Positions 9,669 through 18,382 of a stretch of DNA of 64,000 bases are shown piece by piece; within the stretch, counting starts at the first letter, position 1; each line of letters begins with the position of its first letter. The DNA lies in contig CAADHD010000025.1 of assembly GCA_900696575.1 (NCBI GenBank), positions 211,753 through 275,752 on the forward strand. Reading direction: 5' to 3'. The notes under the pieces were generated by a model. That model made no database searches. It had not been told where the DNA came from and saw only the letters and a program-made list of their open reading frames with translations. The position numbers and the translations under genes were made by a program. Origin of the DNA: an uncultured Bacteroidota bacterium (GTDB lineage Bacteria; Bacteroidota; Bacteroidia; AKYH767-A; OLB10).

Positions 9669-9670
9669 GC

Positions 9671-10825
9671 TTATAAAAAGTTAAGACGCTCCATAAAAGC
9701 ATCCTTGTATGATTTGCCGATGGGAATAGTTTTATCGTTAATAACGATGGTATTTTCGTCAAGCACGCTTACTTTCTCAAGAGAGATAATATAAGAACGG
9801 TGTACGCGCATAAACTTAGCTGACGGAAGCTTCATTTCAATATCCCTCATAGTGGAATGAATTACAAACTGGTCAGTATTGGTTTGTATGATTACATAAT
9901 TATCCATGGCCTGAATCCATTGAATATTGTCCAGAAATACCTTTACCAGCATAGATCCCTTTTTTACGAAAAAAGAATTCTGGATAACCAGGTTATCAAA
10001 TGGGAGATTATTATTTGCATCAGGGGCAGAAACGGTTACTCCCTTTGAAGGAAAGGCGGCCGTAATATTTGAGTCACGGATAACAAATGCATTACCCGAC
10101 AAATTGCCTTTTTCATCTTTGACCGGTGAAGAACTGAAATTACCTTTTATGCTTTTTCCTGAATGGCTAACTAAAACTTCAGCATCATTAACAGAAATAT
10201 CCTTGCCGTTAAGAATGGCTTTGGAGAAATCTTCACGCTGACTGAGGTTTACAGAAGAAGATTGAACCTTAATCATTTCGGCAAGAAACTTTCCCCCTGC
10301 AGATTCACTTCCATAGCCTAAGATGTTTTCAGCCTTTTGATTCATAAAAATAATTTTTCCTTCTACATCCGTAATGATTACTGCTTCATCAAGATGACTT
10401 AAAGCACGGGCGTATAAGTTTTTATTCGATTTTGTTTCCTTGTCTTTCTTTGACTTATACAATGCCATTTCCACAGCCGATTGCAGATCGGGCTCATTAT
10501 AGGGTTTCACCAGATAGGCATAAGGCTCTGTAACCTTGGCACGGTCAAGTGTGGCTTTGTCAACAAAAGAGGTAAGAAAAATAACGGGAATATCGTACTC
10601 GGTTTTAATGCGCTCAGCAATCTGGATTCCGTCAATATCTCCTTTAAGTTTGATATCGAGAAAAACCAAATCAGGCTTAAACTCATCCAGTTTATCAAAA
10701 GCTATATGAGCAGAAGAGGCTGTTGCAGGAACATAATAACCAAGTCGTGTTAAGGTGTTTTGAATGTCTTTTGCAACAATACTTTCATCTTCTACAACGA
10801 GAATGGTTGGTTTGTCGGTCATCAT
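9671..10825 (-). CDS. response regulator, REC-PAS-LytTR
   Basis: A 384-residue regulator. The receiver domain (about 7-125) has the acidic pair E12/D13, phosphoacceptor D57 in VFLDIKLKG, T85 and K107. A PAS domain follows (about 140-250, HLDEAVIITDVEGKIIFMNQ). The C-terminal LytTR DNA-binding domain (about 285-384) has the MDNYVII and FMRVHRSYIISLEKV blocks. LytTR proteins bind direct repeats in promoters. A PAS domain between REC and LytTR is a less common arrangement. The gene lies 89 bases downstream of the propeller histidine kinase on the same strand and is very likely its partner. Two consecutive ATG codons are possible starts. Confidence 0.92.
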   Translation of the reverse strand: MMTDKPTILVVEDESIVAKDIQNTLTRLGYYVPATASSAHIAFDKLDEFKPDLVFLDIKLKGDIDGIQIAERIKTEYDIPVIFLTSFVDKATLDRAKVTEPYAYLVKPYNEPDLQSAVEMALYKSKKDKETKSNKNLYARALSHLDEAVIITDVEGKIIFMNQKAENILGYGSESAGGKFLAEMIKVQSSSVNLSQREDFSKAILNGKDISVNDAEVLVSHSGKSIKGNFSSSPVKDEKGNLSGNAFVIRDSNITAAFPSKGVTVSAPDANNNLPFDNLVIQNSFFVKKGSMLVKVFLDNIQWIQAMDNYVIIQTNTDQFVIHSTMRDIEMKLPSAKFMRVHRSYIISLEKVSVLDENTIVINDKTIPIGKSYKDAFMERLNFL

Positions 10826-10856
10826 ATTATTGTAATTCGTCTCAGGGCGTAATTTT

Positions 10857-10864
10857 CAAAATTA
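10857..10864 (-). promoter_or_regulatory. possible -7 element of the response regulator gene
   Basis: On the minus strand the sequence reads TAATTTTG, matching the Bacteroidota -7 consensus TAnnTTTG, 31 bases before the start codon. I see no good TTG at the -33 position, so this is weak. It would let the regulator be transcribed apart from the kinase. Confidence 0.3.
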
Positions 10865-10914
10865 ATTAAACATAAAAACATGCCGTTACGCTAAAGATAT
10901 AAACATGGTCATGG

Positions 10915-13900
10915 TTAATGATTGGTAAAACGAATGGAATAAGTTACTCCGTTTATTCGGTCGAGTTTTATTTCAGCGTCAATCTGTTCGGCCAATACAC
11001 GTATAAGCTGCAATCCCAACGTTTCAGGGTTTTCAAAATCAACATTTGCATCAATACCGGTTCCGTTATCTCCGATTTGAAGCAACACCTGTTTGCCTTC
11101 CTGTTTGAAAGTAATTTCAAGGGTTCCCTTTCTTTCTCCGGGAAAAGCATGACGGATGGAGTTATTGATCACCTCGTTAATAATAAGCCCACAGGGAACT
11201 GCCTGATCAATGTCAAGAGCAATTTTTTCAGCTTTTATGACTAACGAAATTTTATCGCGGCTTACCCCTGAACTTATCAGAAGGTTATCGCAAAGTCGTT
11301 TAATGTATTCATCAAAATCAATACGAGAGGTTCCATCAGCCTGATAAAAACGATCATGAATGAGGGCAATGGATTTTATTCTGTCCTGCCCTTCACGCAA
11401 GGCGCGGTAAGCTTCTTTGTCGGTAATAAAACCGCTTTGAAGATTAAAGAGGCTGATGATGATCTGCAGATTATTCTTAACGCGGTGATGAATTTCTTTC
11501 AACAATAGACCTTTCTCATGCAAAGCATTTGTAATCTGCTCTTCCATTTTCTTACGGTAAGTTATATCCGTATCAACTACCACCACTTTATGCAATTGAT
11601 CATTATCATTAAAAATGGGATTCAGGGTTGAAGAAACCCATATTTGCTTATTCTCCTTATCCGTAAAGCTGCTTTCATAGGCAGATGATTTTCTGTTTGC
11701 AATGGCAGTGGCGGTCAGATTTTTAATATCAGGATGGGTTGAAATGTCATAGAGTGTAACCGGTTTACCGCTGTTCAATTCGCTTACGGTAAGACCTGTA
11801 ATGCGCGTAAAGGCCTTATTCGCCCATTCAAGCTCGAGATTACTGTTAAAAATGATTACGGAATTGTCGGTTTCACTGGCTACTAAAGAAAGTTTTTCCA
11901 GTTCAATATTTTTTTCATTCAGTTCGCGGGTACGGTCTTCTACTTTTTTCCGGAGAATAACCTGCGAACGCTGAAGGCTTCTCGTTCTGAGTTGAAGAAT
12001 TAAAAAAATTCCAATGGTAAGAGCCAATGCATAAAAGAAAATGAATACAGGAGTTTTCCAGATGGGGGGCTTAATCTCAAAGCTAAAAGTGACGGCAGGC
12101 GACCATTCTCTGTTGTTAACAGTAGCTCTAACTTTAAAAACAAATTTCCCGGCCGGCACATTCGAGTAATGCGCCATAGGCTGGTTGGTTACCGGGCTCC
12201 AGTCTTTATCCAATCCTTCAAGAATGAATTGGTATTTTACCTCCTCAGGTACGGCCAGATAAATTCCGGTAAAGAAAAAGCTGAGGTTATTCTGGTCAAA
12301 TGGCAAAACAAGATTATCAGGCAAGCCGGAGCGTGGATTGACATTAACTCTCCGCTTCGCCCAGTCAACATCTTTAAGAAAAAGTTGAATTTTTGTTAAC
12401 GTAAGCAAAGGAACCGTTGCTTTGGTAAGGCCTGATTTTCGATTGAATTTAACAGCTCCGTTAATTGTTCCGAACCAGATATTTCCTGAAGGGTCAGAGC
12501 AGATGGCATTGGTCTCCATTCCAAAATAACCATTGCTTTTGTCAAAGTGAGTAACGTAACTCTTCTTATTGCGAACATATTCAGCCCAATTAAGACAGTC
12601 AACACCATCAGGTGTTCCCATCCATAACAAATGATTGTTGTCTAAATAAATCCTGTTGATTCGCGAAGTGAATAAGCCTTTCTGAGTATTCAGATTATCA
12701 ACCGATACTTTATTAATAATAAAGAGGCCAAAGTCAAAAGTAGAAATAATTAATCTACCGTCAGGATCAGACAAAATCCCGGTAACCGGTGCCTGAGGGA
12801 AATTGAAATCACGGTTAGCGCTATAAACCGAATCATCCTTCAAAACAAACAGCCCCCGCAGGGTTCCTATCCATAATTTATTTTCGTGATCAAGGTGAAG
12901 GCATCGTACTTTTTCTTCGGTTAGGCCTTGTTGTATTCCAATCCTGTTTAACCGATTGCCTTCCCGTATGTATAAACCTTTGTCTGTAGCAAAATAGATT
13001 TTTCCTGAATCAGGTTGAAGTGTGAAATAAATAAACTCAGAATTCAGAAAATTTACCGGGTATTGAATTTCTCCATTAGTGATATTCAGCAATGCCGGAC
13101 CGCTTGTAGAGGAAAGCCAGAGAGTATTACCGGTTCCTGGGGCAATATGCCAGATGGATTTGCTTTTCAAGCCTTCCTTTAAACCAAAATTTCTGAACAG
13201 GTTACCATCATACATTGACAAACCATTGGTGAGGGTTCCTATCCATATTTTATCTTTACTGCCATATACACTTAAAATATGGTTACCTGCCAATCCGTCA
13301 TCTGTGGTAAAAAAGTTAAAACGATCTCCTGTAAAGCGGCTTAACCCCGCGCTTGTTCCCAACCATAGATTATTTTCCTTATCAGAAAAAGCAGAGATAA
13401 TAACATTGCTGGCCAGCCCATCTGCTGTGGTAAAGTGTTTTATAGCAGAATCTCGTAATTGAAATACGCCCTGACTATAAGTAACTGCGTAAAGTAATCC
13501 GGACCGGTCTATAAAAGAAGATTGAATTCTTTCATCAGGAATAGCGTCAGAAACGCTGCTAAACCTCTGTCCATCAAAAATACTCAACCCTCTTTGAGTA
13601 GAAAAATAGATGTTCCCGTTTTCTGCAATAAAAATATGATACACTATAGATGATTTTAACCCATCTTGGGCCAGGTAATTAGTCATGGAATCTGAATGCC
13701 AGCAACTTACCCCATTTAAGGTGGAAATCCAGATGGAGCCGTTTTTATCTTTTTTTAAATCAGTAATGTAGTTATCAGTAAGCCCGTTTCCTGTGGTCAG
13801 GTTGGTAAACTTCTCTCCATCATAGATACTGATTCCGTCTGTAGTGCCAAACCACATTTTTCCATGGTTATCCTGAACAATTGCATTGATATTATCACTA

Positions 13901-14289
13901 AGTAATCCATGTCGGGAATTAAAAAAGTTAAACTCTATCCCTGTAAAAACAGCAGCTCCTTTCCTAAGCATACCTACCCACATCCTGCCATCTTTATCCT
14001 GATAAATTGCTTTAATGGTGTTATGTGAAACCGGATTATCCTCCTGAAACTTTAAAAACTGAATGCCATTGAAACGGCAAAGCCCATAAGCTGTACCAAC
14101 CCATAAATAACCCAATTCATCCTGTGTTATACTGGTAACCTGATTATTAGGTAATCCTTGCGAAATAGTAAAATTACTGAAGTTGTACCGTTGTGCTGAA
14201 GAATTATAAACTGATAAACTACCGGTAACAAAGCTTAGAATTAAGAACCAGAGCCTTACAGCTTTGTTCAGGTATAATTTGTTACTCAT
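10915..14289 (-). CDS. two-component propeller sensor histidine kinase (HisKA_2 type)
   Basis: An 1124-residue sensor. A signal/anchor at about 12-33 precedes about 600 residues of two-component-propeller repeats, with the recurring pattern D-x-x-G-x-h-W-h-G-T-x-x-G-h (DELGYLWVGTAYGL, DNHGKMWFGTTDGI and many more). A Y_Y_Y domain follows (about 665-735), then a membrane segment (about 745-765), a PAS domain (about 795-915), a HisKA_2 dimerisation domain with EIHHRVKNNLQ (His934/His935) and an ATPase domain with N-box NEVINNSIRHAF and G-box DNGTGID. It is not a one-piece hybrid: it carries no receiver domain, and the regulator is encoded just downstream. The ligand is unknown. Confidence 0.93.
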   Translation of the reverse strand: MSNKLYLNKAVRLWFLILSFVTGSLSVYNSSAQRYNFSNFTISQGLPNNQVTSITQDELGYLWVGTAYGLCRFNGIQFLKFQEDNPVSHNTIKAIYQDKDGRMWVGMLRKGAAVFTGIEFNFFNSRHGLLSDNINAIVQDNHGKMWFGTTDGISIYDGEKFTNLTTGNGLTDNYITDLKKDKNGSIWISTLNGVSCWHSDSMTNYLAQDGLKSSIVYHIFIAENGNIYFSTQRGLSIFDGQRFSSVSDAIPDERIQSSFIDRSGLLYAVTYSQGVFQLRDSAIKHFTTADGLASNVIISAFSDKENNLWLGTSAGLSRFTGDRFNFFTTDDGLAGNHILSVYGSKDKIWIGTLTNGLSMYDGNLFRNFGLKEGLKSKSIWHIAPGTGNTLWLSSTSGPALLNITNGEIQYPVNFLNSEFIYFTLQPDSGKIYFATDKGLYIREGNRLNRIGIQQGLTEEKVRCLHLDHENKLWIGTLRGLFVLKDDSVYSANRDFNFPQAPVTGILSDPDGRLIISTFDFGLFIINKVSVDNLNTQKGLFTSRINRIYLDNNHLLWMGTPDGVDCLNWAEYVRNKKSYVTHFDKSNGYFGMETNAICSDPSGNIWFGTINGAVKFNRKSGLTKATVPLLTLTKIQLFLKDVDWAKRRVNVNPRSGLPDNLVLPFDQNNLSFFFTGIYLAVPEEVKYQFILEGLDKDWSPVTNQPMAHYSNVPAGKFVFKVRATVNNREWSPAVTFSFEIKPPIWKTPVFIFFYALALTIGIFLILQLRTRSLQRSQVILRKKVEDRTRELNEKNIELEKLSLVASETDNSVIIFNSNLELEWANKAFTRITGLTVSELNSGKPVTLYDISTHPDIKNLTATAIANRKSSAYESSFTDKENKQIWVSSTLNPIFNDNDQLHKVVVVDTDITYRKKMEEQITNALHEKGLLLKEIHHRVKNNLQIIISLFNLQSGFITDKEAYRALREGQDRIKSIALIHDRFYQADGTSRIDFDEYIKRLCDNLLISSGVSRDKISLVIKAEKIALDIDQAVPCGLIINEVINNSIRHAFPGERKGTLEITFKQEGKQVLLQIGDNGTGIDANVDFENPETLGLQLIRVLAEQIDAEIKLDRINGVTYSIRFTNH

Positions 14290-14397
14290 ACTTTTGTATT
14301 AAAGACAAAGAAAACCACCCAAATAAACGAGGTTTTTACACAATGAAACCCTGTGTCAGTCAAAATAATAAGTTTTTAAGAAGATTGTTTATTCTAA

Positions 14398-14430
14398 TTT
14401 GCATGAAATAAATTAAAAAACTTAAGTTTG
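14398..14430 (+). promoter_or_regulatory. Bacteroidota-type promoter of the T9SS cargo gene
   Basis: TTTG at 14398-14401 and TAAGTTTG at 14423-14430 are separated by 21 bases, matching the -33/-7 consensus (TTTG and TAnnTTTG) used by the primary sigma factor of Bacteroidota. The ATG at 14467 lies 36 bases downstream. Confidence 0.7.
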
Positions 14431-14466
14431 TACGCTAATATAAACTACATCGTCACAAAAAAAAAC

Positions 14467-15873
14467 ATGATTATGAAAAAATCACTTCTTCTAACAATTG
14501 CCTTAATGGCTTCAATTGCATTGCTGTCTTTCACAGCAACTGAATCCAATGGTCAAAGTGCCAACATTGTTGGACCAACCATTAACTGCCAGGGGACATC
14601 ACTTACCTTAACTGTAAATGTGAATGGATTGCAACCCCCTTACACTTATGCATGGACTAACGGAGCCACCACTGCAACCGTTACCATCAACACAACCACA
14701 TTAATTCGCGTTACGGTTACCGGCACTAATGCAGGCGGCACTCAGCAAAGTGTGAATAGCCCCTGGAGGTTATTTTTATTCCTGCCTTCTCCGAATGCAA
14801 CCATTACAGCTAATGGGCCCACCAATCTTTGTGATGGACAATCCGTTACACTTACTGCATCAGGGGGTAATATTTTCAGTACCTACACATGGAATACAGG
14901 TCAAACCGGAACGTCCATCACGGTCAACACAACCGGAAATTATACTGTAACTGTACAGAATTTAAATGGTTGTTCCTCACAGGCCTCACAGCAGGTAAAC
15001 GTTTACGGTCCTGCCAACCTGCCTAAAGTAACAGCCAATGGTCCTACTACCTTCTGTTTCCCCGGAAGCGTAACATTGACTGCAGATGCCGGCTTCCCTT
15101 CTTATTTATGGAGTACAGGCGAAACCACTCAGTCCATTACCGTTACATTGTTCGGCAGCGGTGTTGGAGTTCCATTGCTTGATACGGTTACTGTTTCTTA
15201 TGTGGTTACTATTAATTCAAGTTGTGAACTTCAGTCAGATCCTGTACTGGTGCGTTCAATCCGTAAACCCCGATTGGTGGGTGCATTTTGCCCCAATTAC
15301 AATTTGTCTTTAAGCGACAGTATCAAAACGCAGATTGTGCTTCCAATTTTCGGTGTTGCTGCTGAGTATGATTTCAATTTTGAAGAAACCACTAATCCCG
15401 GTGTTACCTGGACAGTTCATTCCGCTTCTCGCTGGTTGCGCCTTGCCGATGTAGCTCCTGCTTTAGAAGTTGGCAAATTTTACAATGTACGTATTCGCGG
15501 AGTAGTTGACGGAATTCCGTACTGCTATGGAAATCCCTGTGCTATCGGAATCACTTCTAATGTATCAGGTGGTGGTAACCTTCGTGTGATGATTGATGAA
15601 GATGGTGAACAAATCATCGTTCGCGATCCGCTTCATTTCAACATTTACCCGAACCCGAGCAACAGCACTTTCACAGCCTCTGTTTTTACAAACGATGAAA
15701 ATCCGATTACTGCCAGCATTTATGACATGACTGGTCGCCTGCTTTCTTCAGAAGTTTTAAGTGCGGAAACTCAGGAATATGTTTTTGGAAACAACCTTAA
15801 GGCCGGAATGTATTTCGTTGAGTTTATTCAAGGCGATTTGAGACAAACTTCAAAAATCATCAGAACTGAATAA
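14467..15873 (+). CDS. secreted PKD/Ig-like repeat protein with T9SS type A sorting domain
   Basis: A 468-residue exported protein. A signal peptide (KKSLLLTIALMASIALLSF, cleaved near residue 35) precedes about three Ig/PKD-like repeats. Each begins near a Cys-containing block (INCQGTSLTLTV, TNLCDGQSVTLTASGG, TFCFPGSVTLTADAG), with a Y-x-W-x-x-G-x-T strand after it, as in other gliding-bacteria adhesins. The C-terminal ~75 residues are a Por-type sorting domain (FNIYPNPSNSTF ... GMYFVEFIQG), so the protein should cross the outer membrane through the type IX system. I chose ATG 14467 over TTG 14428; ATG 14473 is also possible. It has its own promoter and a strong terminator, so it is a single-gene unit. 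Confidence 0.88.
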   Translation: MIMKKSLLLTIALMASIALLSFTATESNGQSANIVGPTINCQGTSLTLTVNVNGLQPPYTYAWTNGATTATVTINTTTLIRVTVTGTNAGGTQQSVNSPWRLFLFLPSPNATITANGPTNLCDGQSVTLTASGGNIFSTYTWNTGQTGTSITVNTTGNYTVTVQNLNGCSSQASQQVNVYGPANLPKVTANGPTTFCFPGSVTLTADAGFPSYLWSTGETTQSITVTLFGSGVGVPLLDTVTVSYVVTINSSCELQSDPVLVRSIRKPRLVGAFCPNYNLSLSDSIKTQIVLPIFGVAAEYDFNFEETTNPGVTWTVHSASRWLRLADVAPALEVGKFYNVRIRGVVDGIPYCYGNPCAIGITSNVSGGGNLRVMIDEDGEQIIVRDPLHFNIYPNPSNSTFTASVFTNDENPITASIYDMTGRLLSSEVLSAETQEYVFGNNLKAGMYFVEFIQGDLRQTSKIIRTE

Positions 15874-15893
15874 GTTTTCATTCTAATCAACAG

Positions 15894-15928
15894 AAAAATC
15901 CCGCACGTAACCTGCGGGATTTTTTTTA
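15894..15928. terminator. bidirectional intrinsic terminator
   Basis: A perfect inverted repeat (aaaaatcccgca / tgcgggattttt) around a seven-base loop, flanked by A and T runs, so it can stop transcription from both sides. It lies between the convergent T9SS cargo gene and the EamA transporter gene, whose stop codon falls in the T run. Confidence 0.9.
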
Positions 15929-16798
15929 TGCCCTTTTCTTTCTGAATACCATCCAGGTATGAAAGAGTACTGTGCCTACAATAAGCGCTGTACCTGAATA
16001 AAAACCTGCATTTAAATCTTTACCTTCATCAAAAATGATAATTGCCAGAATGATGCTGTATAACGGTTCAAGATTGACGGAAAGGTTCATAGTAAATGCA
16101 TTAATCCTTTTCAAAGCTTCAAGGCTGATGGTGAATGCCACTGTTGTACAGAGTACGCTCAATAATAAAAGCCAGAGTGTATCCATCAAATCAGGAATCA
16201 TAAATGTATTTCCGGTAAAATGAAAATAAGGCGGAAGAATCATTGTCAGAAAAATAAAACCGGCTGATAGCTCATAAAATGTTACAACTCCTGCACTGTA
16301 ATTCTGCATTAACCTTCGGTTAAGGATGGTAAACAATGATCCGAGCACAGCGCTGATTAAAGATAAAAGGATTCCAAGCGCATATCCGGTCTGAAATGAG
16401 AATATCAGGTAAATGCCGGCAATTACACCTGCTCCCAGTAAAATTTCGGAAGTATGATGGCGTGTTTTGAAAATCATCGGTTCTAACACGGCAGTAAACA
16501 AGGCAATGGATGAAAAGCAGGCAAGCGTTACGGAAACATTGGAAGCTTTGATAGCCCCGTAAAAGGTTATCCAGTGCAGTGCCACAATTACTCCGGTTAT
16601 ACCAATTACAGAAAGCGTTTTAAGGGGTACTTTAAAAGATTGATTTTTCCAAAACATGTAAACCGCCAAAGAAGCAGCACTGATGATCATTCTGTACCAA
16701 ACAATCATTCCTTCATTCATCTGAATGAGTTTTCCGAATATGCCGGTAAAACCCCAGAGGAGAATAGCGGCATGCATCAGGAAATATGCCTTCTTCAT
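15926..16798 (-). CDS. EamA/DMT-family transporter
   Basis: A 290-residue inner-membrane protein with ten predicted hydrophobic segments in two five-helix halves, the drug/metabolite transporter (EamA, formerly DUF6) layout. Typical features include the N-terminal LLWGFTGIFGKL and the second-half SLEALKRINAFTMNLSVNLEPLYSIILA stretch containing the family-typical NLEP. It starts inside the stop of maf (ATGA overlap), so the two are translationally coupled. The substrate is unknown. A second EamA protein occurs at 62495-63409 and is not closely similar. Confidence 0.88.
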   Translation of the reverse strand: MKKAYFLMHAAILLWGFTGIFGKLIQMNEGMIVWYRMIISAASLAVYMFWKNQSFKVPLKTLSVIGITGVIVALHWITFYGAIKASNVSVTLACFSSIALFTAVLEPMIFKTRHHTSEILLGAGVIAGIYLIFSFQTGYALGILLSLISAVLGSLFTILNRRLMQNYSAGVVTFYELSAGFIFLTMILPPYFHFTGNTFMIPDLMDTLWLLLLSVLCTTVAFTISLEALKRINAFTMNLSVNLEPLYSIILAIIIFDEGKDLNAGFYSGTALIVGTVLFHTWMVFRKKRA

Positions 16799-17406
16799 TT
16801 TAATAACTTGTCGCAGCAGCGGATAAGTGATTCATAAACTTCTTTAACCGGCAACCCCATGACATTAAAAAAAGAGCCGTTTATTTTTTCTACGGCTGTT
16901 AATCCAATCCAATCCTGAGCACCATAAGCGCCTGCTTTATCAAACGGCTTAAACTCTTTAATGTAATAAGTTATTTCCTCTTCACTCATTTGTTTAAACA
17001 ACACTTCAGTTTTTACAGCGAAGGATTCGGCATAAAAAGAATTGCCGATTCTAACCCCCGTGTAAACTTCGTGCACTTTACCGCTCAGTTTTCTCAGCAT
17101 TTGAAAAGCATCGTCATCATCTAAAGGTTTTCCGATAAGTTCATTGTTCAGGCTTACGATAGTATCGGCCGTAATTACCAGTTGATTTTTCAGGGCGCAC
17201 TCTTTTTTAAAACTGTTCCATTTCATTTCTGCAATGCAAACAGCGGCCTTACCTCCTTTGAGTTTTACGGGCACTGACTCATCAACCGGCCTTACTTCTA
17301 TCGCGAAATTTAATCCGAGATCAGAAAGTAACTGCGCTCTGCGCGGTGATTGTGACCCTAAAATAATTTTGAATTTCTCTAATCTTTTATAAAATGAATA
17401 GCTCAT
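16795..17406 (-). CDS. maf: Maf-family nucleotide pyrophosphatase
   Basis: A 203-residue Maf/YhdE-type house-cleaning pyrophosphatase that hydrolyses non-canonical or excess nucleoside triphosphates. Seen: ILGSQSPRRAQLLSDLG at the N-terminus (the family S-x-S-P-R-R loop), VRPVDES, the catalytic ITADTIV segment, IGKP, the TGV strand, and the KAGAYGAQDWIG block typical of the dTTP/UTP subgroup. It lies seven bases after the UbiA gene and overlaps the EamA gene by four bases. Confidence 0.93.
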   Translation of the reverse strand: MSYSFYKRLEKFKIILGSQSPRRAQLLSDLGLNFAIEVRPVDESVPVKLKGGKAAVCIAEMKWNSFKKECALKNQLVITADTIVSLNNELIGKPLDDDDAFQMLRKLSGKVHEVYTGVRIGNSFYAESFAVKTEVLFKQMSEEEITYYIKEFKPFDKAGAYGAQDWIGLTAVEKINGSFFNVMGLPVKEVYESLIRCCDKLLK

Positions 17407-17413
17407 AACCCAT

Positions 17414-18313
17414 TTACAGAATGTAATAGAAAAGCGGCATGGTAAAAACTCCAGCCAACATTACCAGACGGCATAAGCGGCTACTCCATGCATATTGAAG
17501 TGGACTGTTATCCATGAAAACCTTTACGGCAATAATCAGCAACGGCAATTGAATAAGGAAAACCACATAAAAGAAGGCCAATTTGCTTGCCCATTGCTGC
17601 TGTATAACCTGAATCCACACCAGCAGCCCTACAACCGTAAGAATGAGAAGAGCCGAAAAAACTTTGGCGATAAAAATACCGGCAATCAAGGGTAATGTTT
17701 TTCTTCCTGCTTCTTTATCTCCCATTGCATCCTGAATGTCCTTAATTGTTTCACGAGACAAGCTCATCAAAAAGGCAAACAAACTATAGCCAAGAGTAAG
17801 TTTTTTTATCTCCTCTACCTGCATGGCTGCACGGTCAGTAGTATAAACGATCAAAATTGCCAGTACGGTAAGCAGCGAAACTGCCAGAGATGCAAGCAAG
17901 GGAATCTTTTTAATTTGCGTTGAGTAATTGTAAAGGACAATAGCCGCAAAAAGCTGAATTCCCCAAGCAGTTTTCAGGTTGCCGAAAAATGAAATACAGA
18001 AACCTGTTATTACCCCTGCCAGCAATAACATGATTCCGTAAAACTTAAGTGTTGATTGCAACTCCGGCCCGGTTACTCTGGATTTATTTACTGAATCAAT
18101 GGATGCATCATCGGCATCATTAATCAGGTAGCCGCCCGCAGCAATCAACAGCGTTGAAAGCGCAAGCAGGGAAAACCAAAAATGGCTAACGGCAGTAACA
18201 TATCCATTGATTTCGAGAAAAGGAATTATGAGAGTATAACGAATGCATATCTGAGTAAGGGCAATGATTAATAAGTTACCCGGCCTGATTCTTCGAAAGA
18301 AAAGCAATAACAT
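17414..18313 (-). CDS. UbiA-family prenyltransferase
   Basis: A 299-residue membrane prenyltransferase with about eight or nine hydrophobic segments. Both aspartate-rich motifs for Mg-prenyl diphosphate binding are intact: NDADDASID (about residues 65-73, NDxxDxxxD) and DIQDAMGDKEAGRKTLP. In Bacteroidota, similar proteins are annotated as geranylgeranylglycerol-phosphate geranylgeranyltransferase; menaquinone (MenA-like) or other acceptors are alternatives I cannot exclude. It sits between the aro genes and maf, with only 69 bases to aroA. The acceptor substrate is not shown by sequence. Confidence 0.85.
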   Translation of the reverse strand: MLLLFFRRIRPGNLLIIALTQICIRYTLIIPFLEINGYVTAVSHFWFSLLALSTLLIAAGGYLINDADDASIDSVNKSRVTGPELQSTLKFYGIMLLLAGVITGFCISFFGNLKTAWGIQLFAAIVLYNYSTQIKKIPLLASLAVSLLTVLAILIVYTTDRAAMQVEEIKKLTLGYSLFAFLMSLSRETIKDIQDAMGDKEAGRKTLPLIAGIFIAKVFSALLILTVVGLLVWIQVIQQQWASKLAFFYVVFLIQLPLLIIAVKVFMDNSPLQYAWSSRLCRLVMLAGVFTMPLFYYIL

Positions 18314-18382
18314 ACAAATATCTTTGGCTGCAAATCAACAACAATTCAGGAGTCAACCTTCATATTTTAACATGTTGCTGAT

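Noticed and set aside
13079-13462. Plus-strand frame of 127 codons inside the sensor kinase gene
   Set aside because: It is antisense to the propeller repeats and shows no similarity to any family I know.
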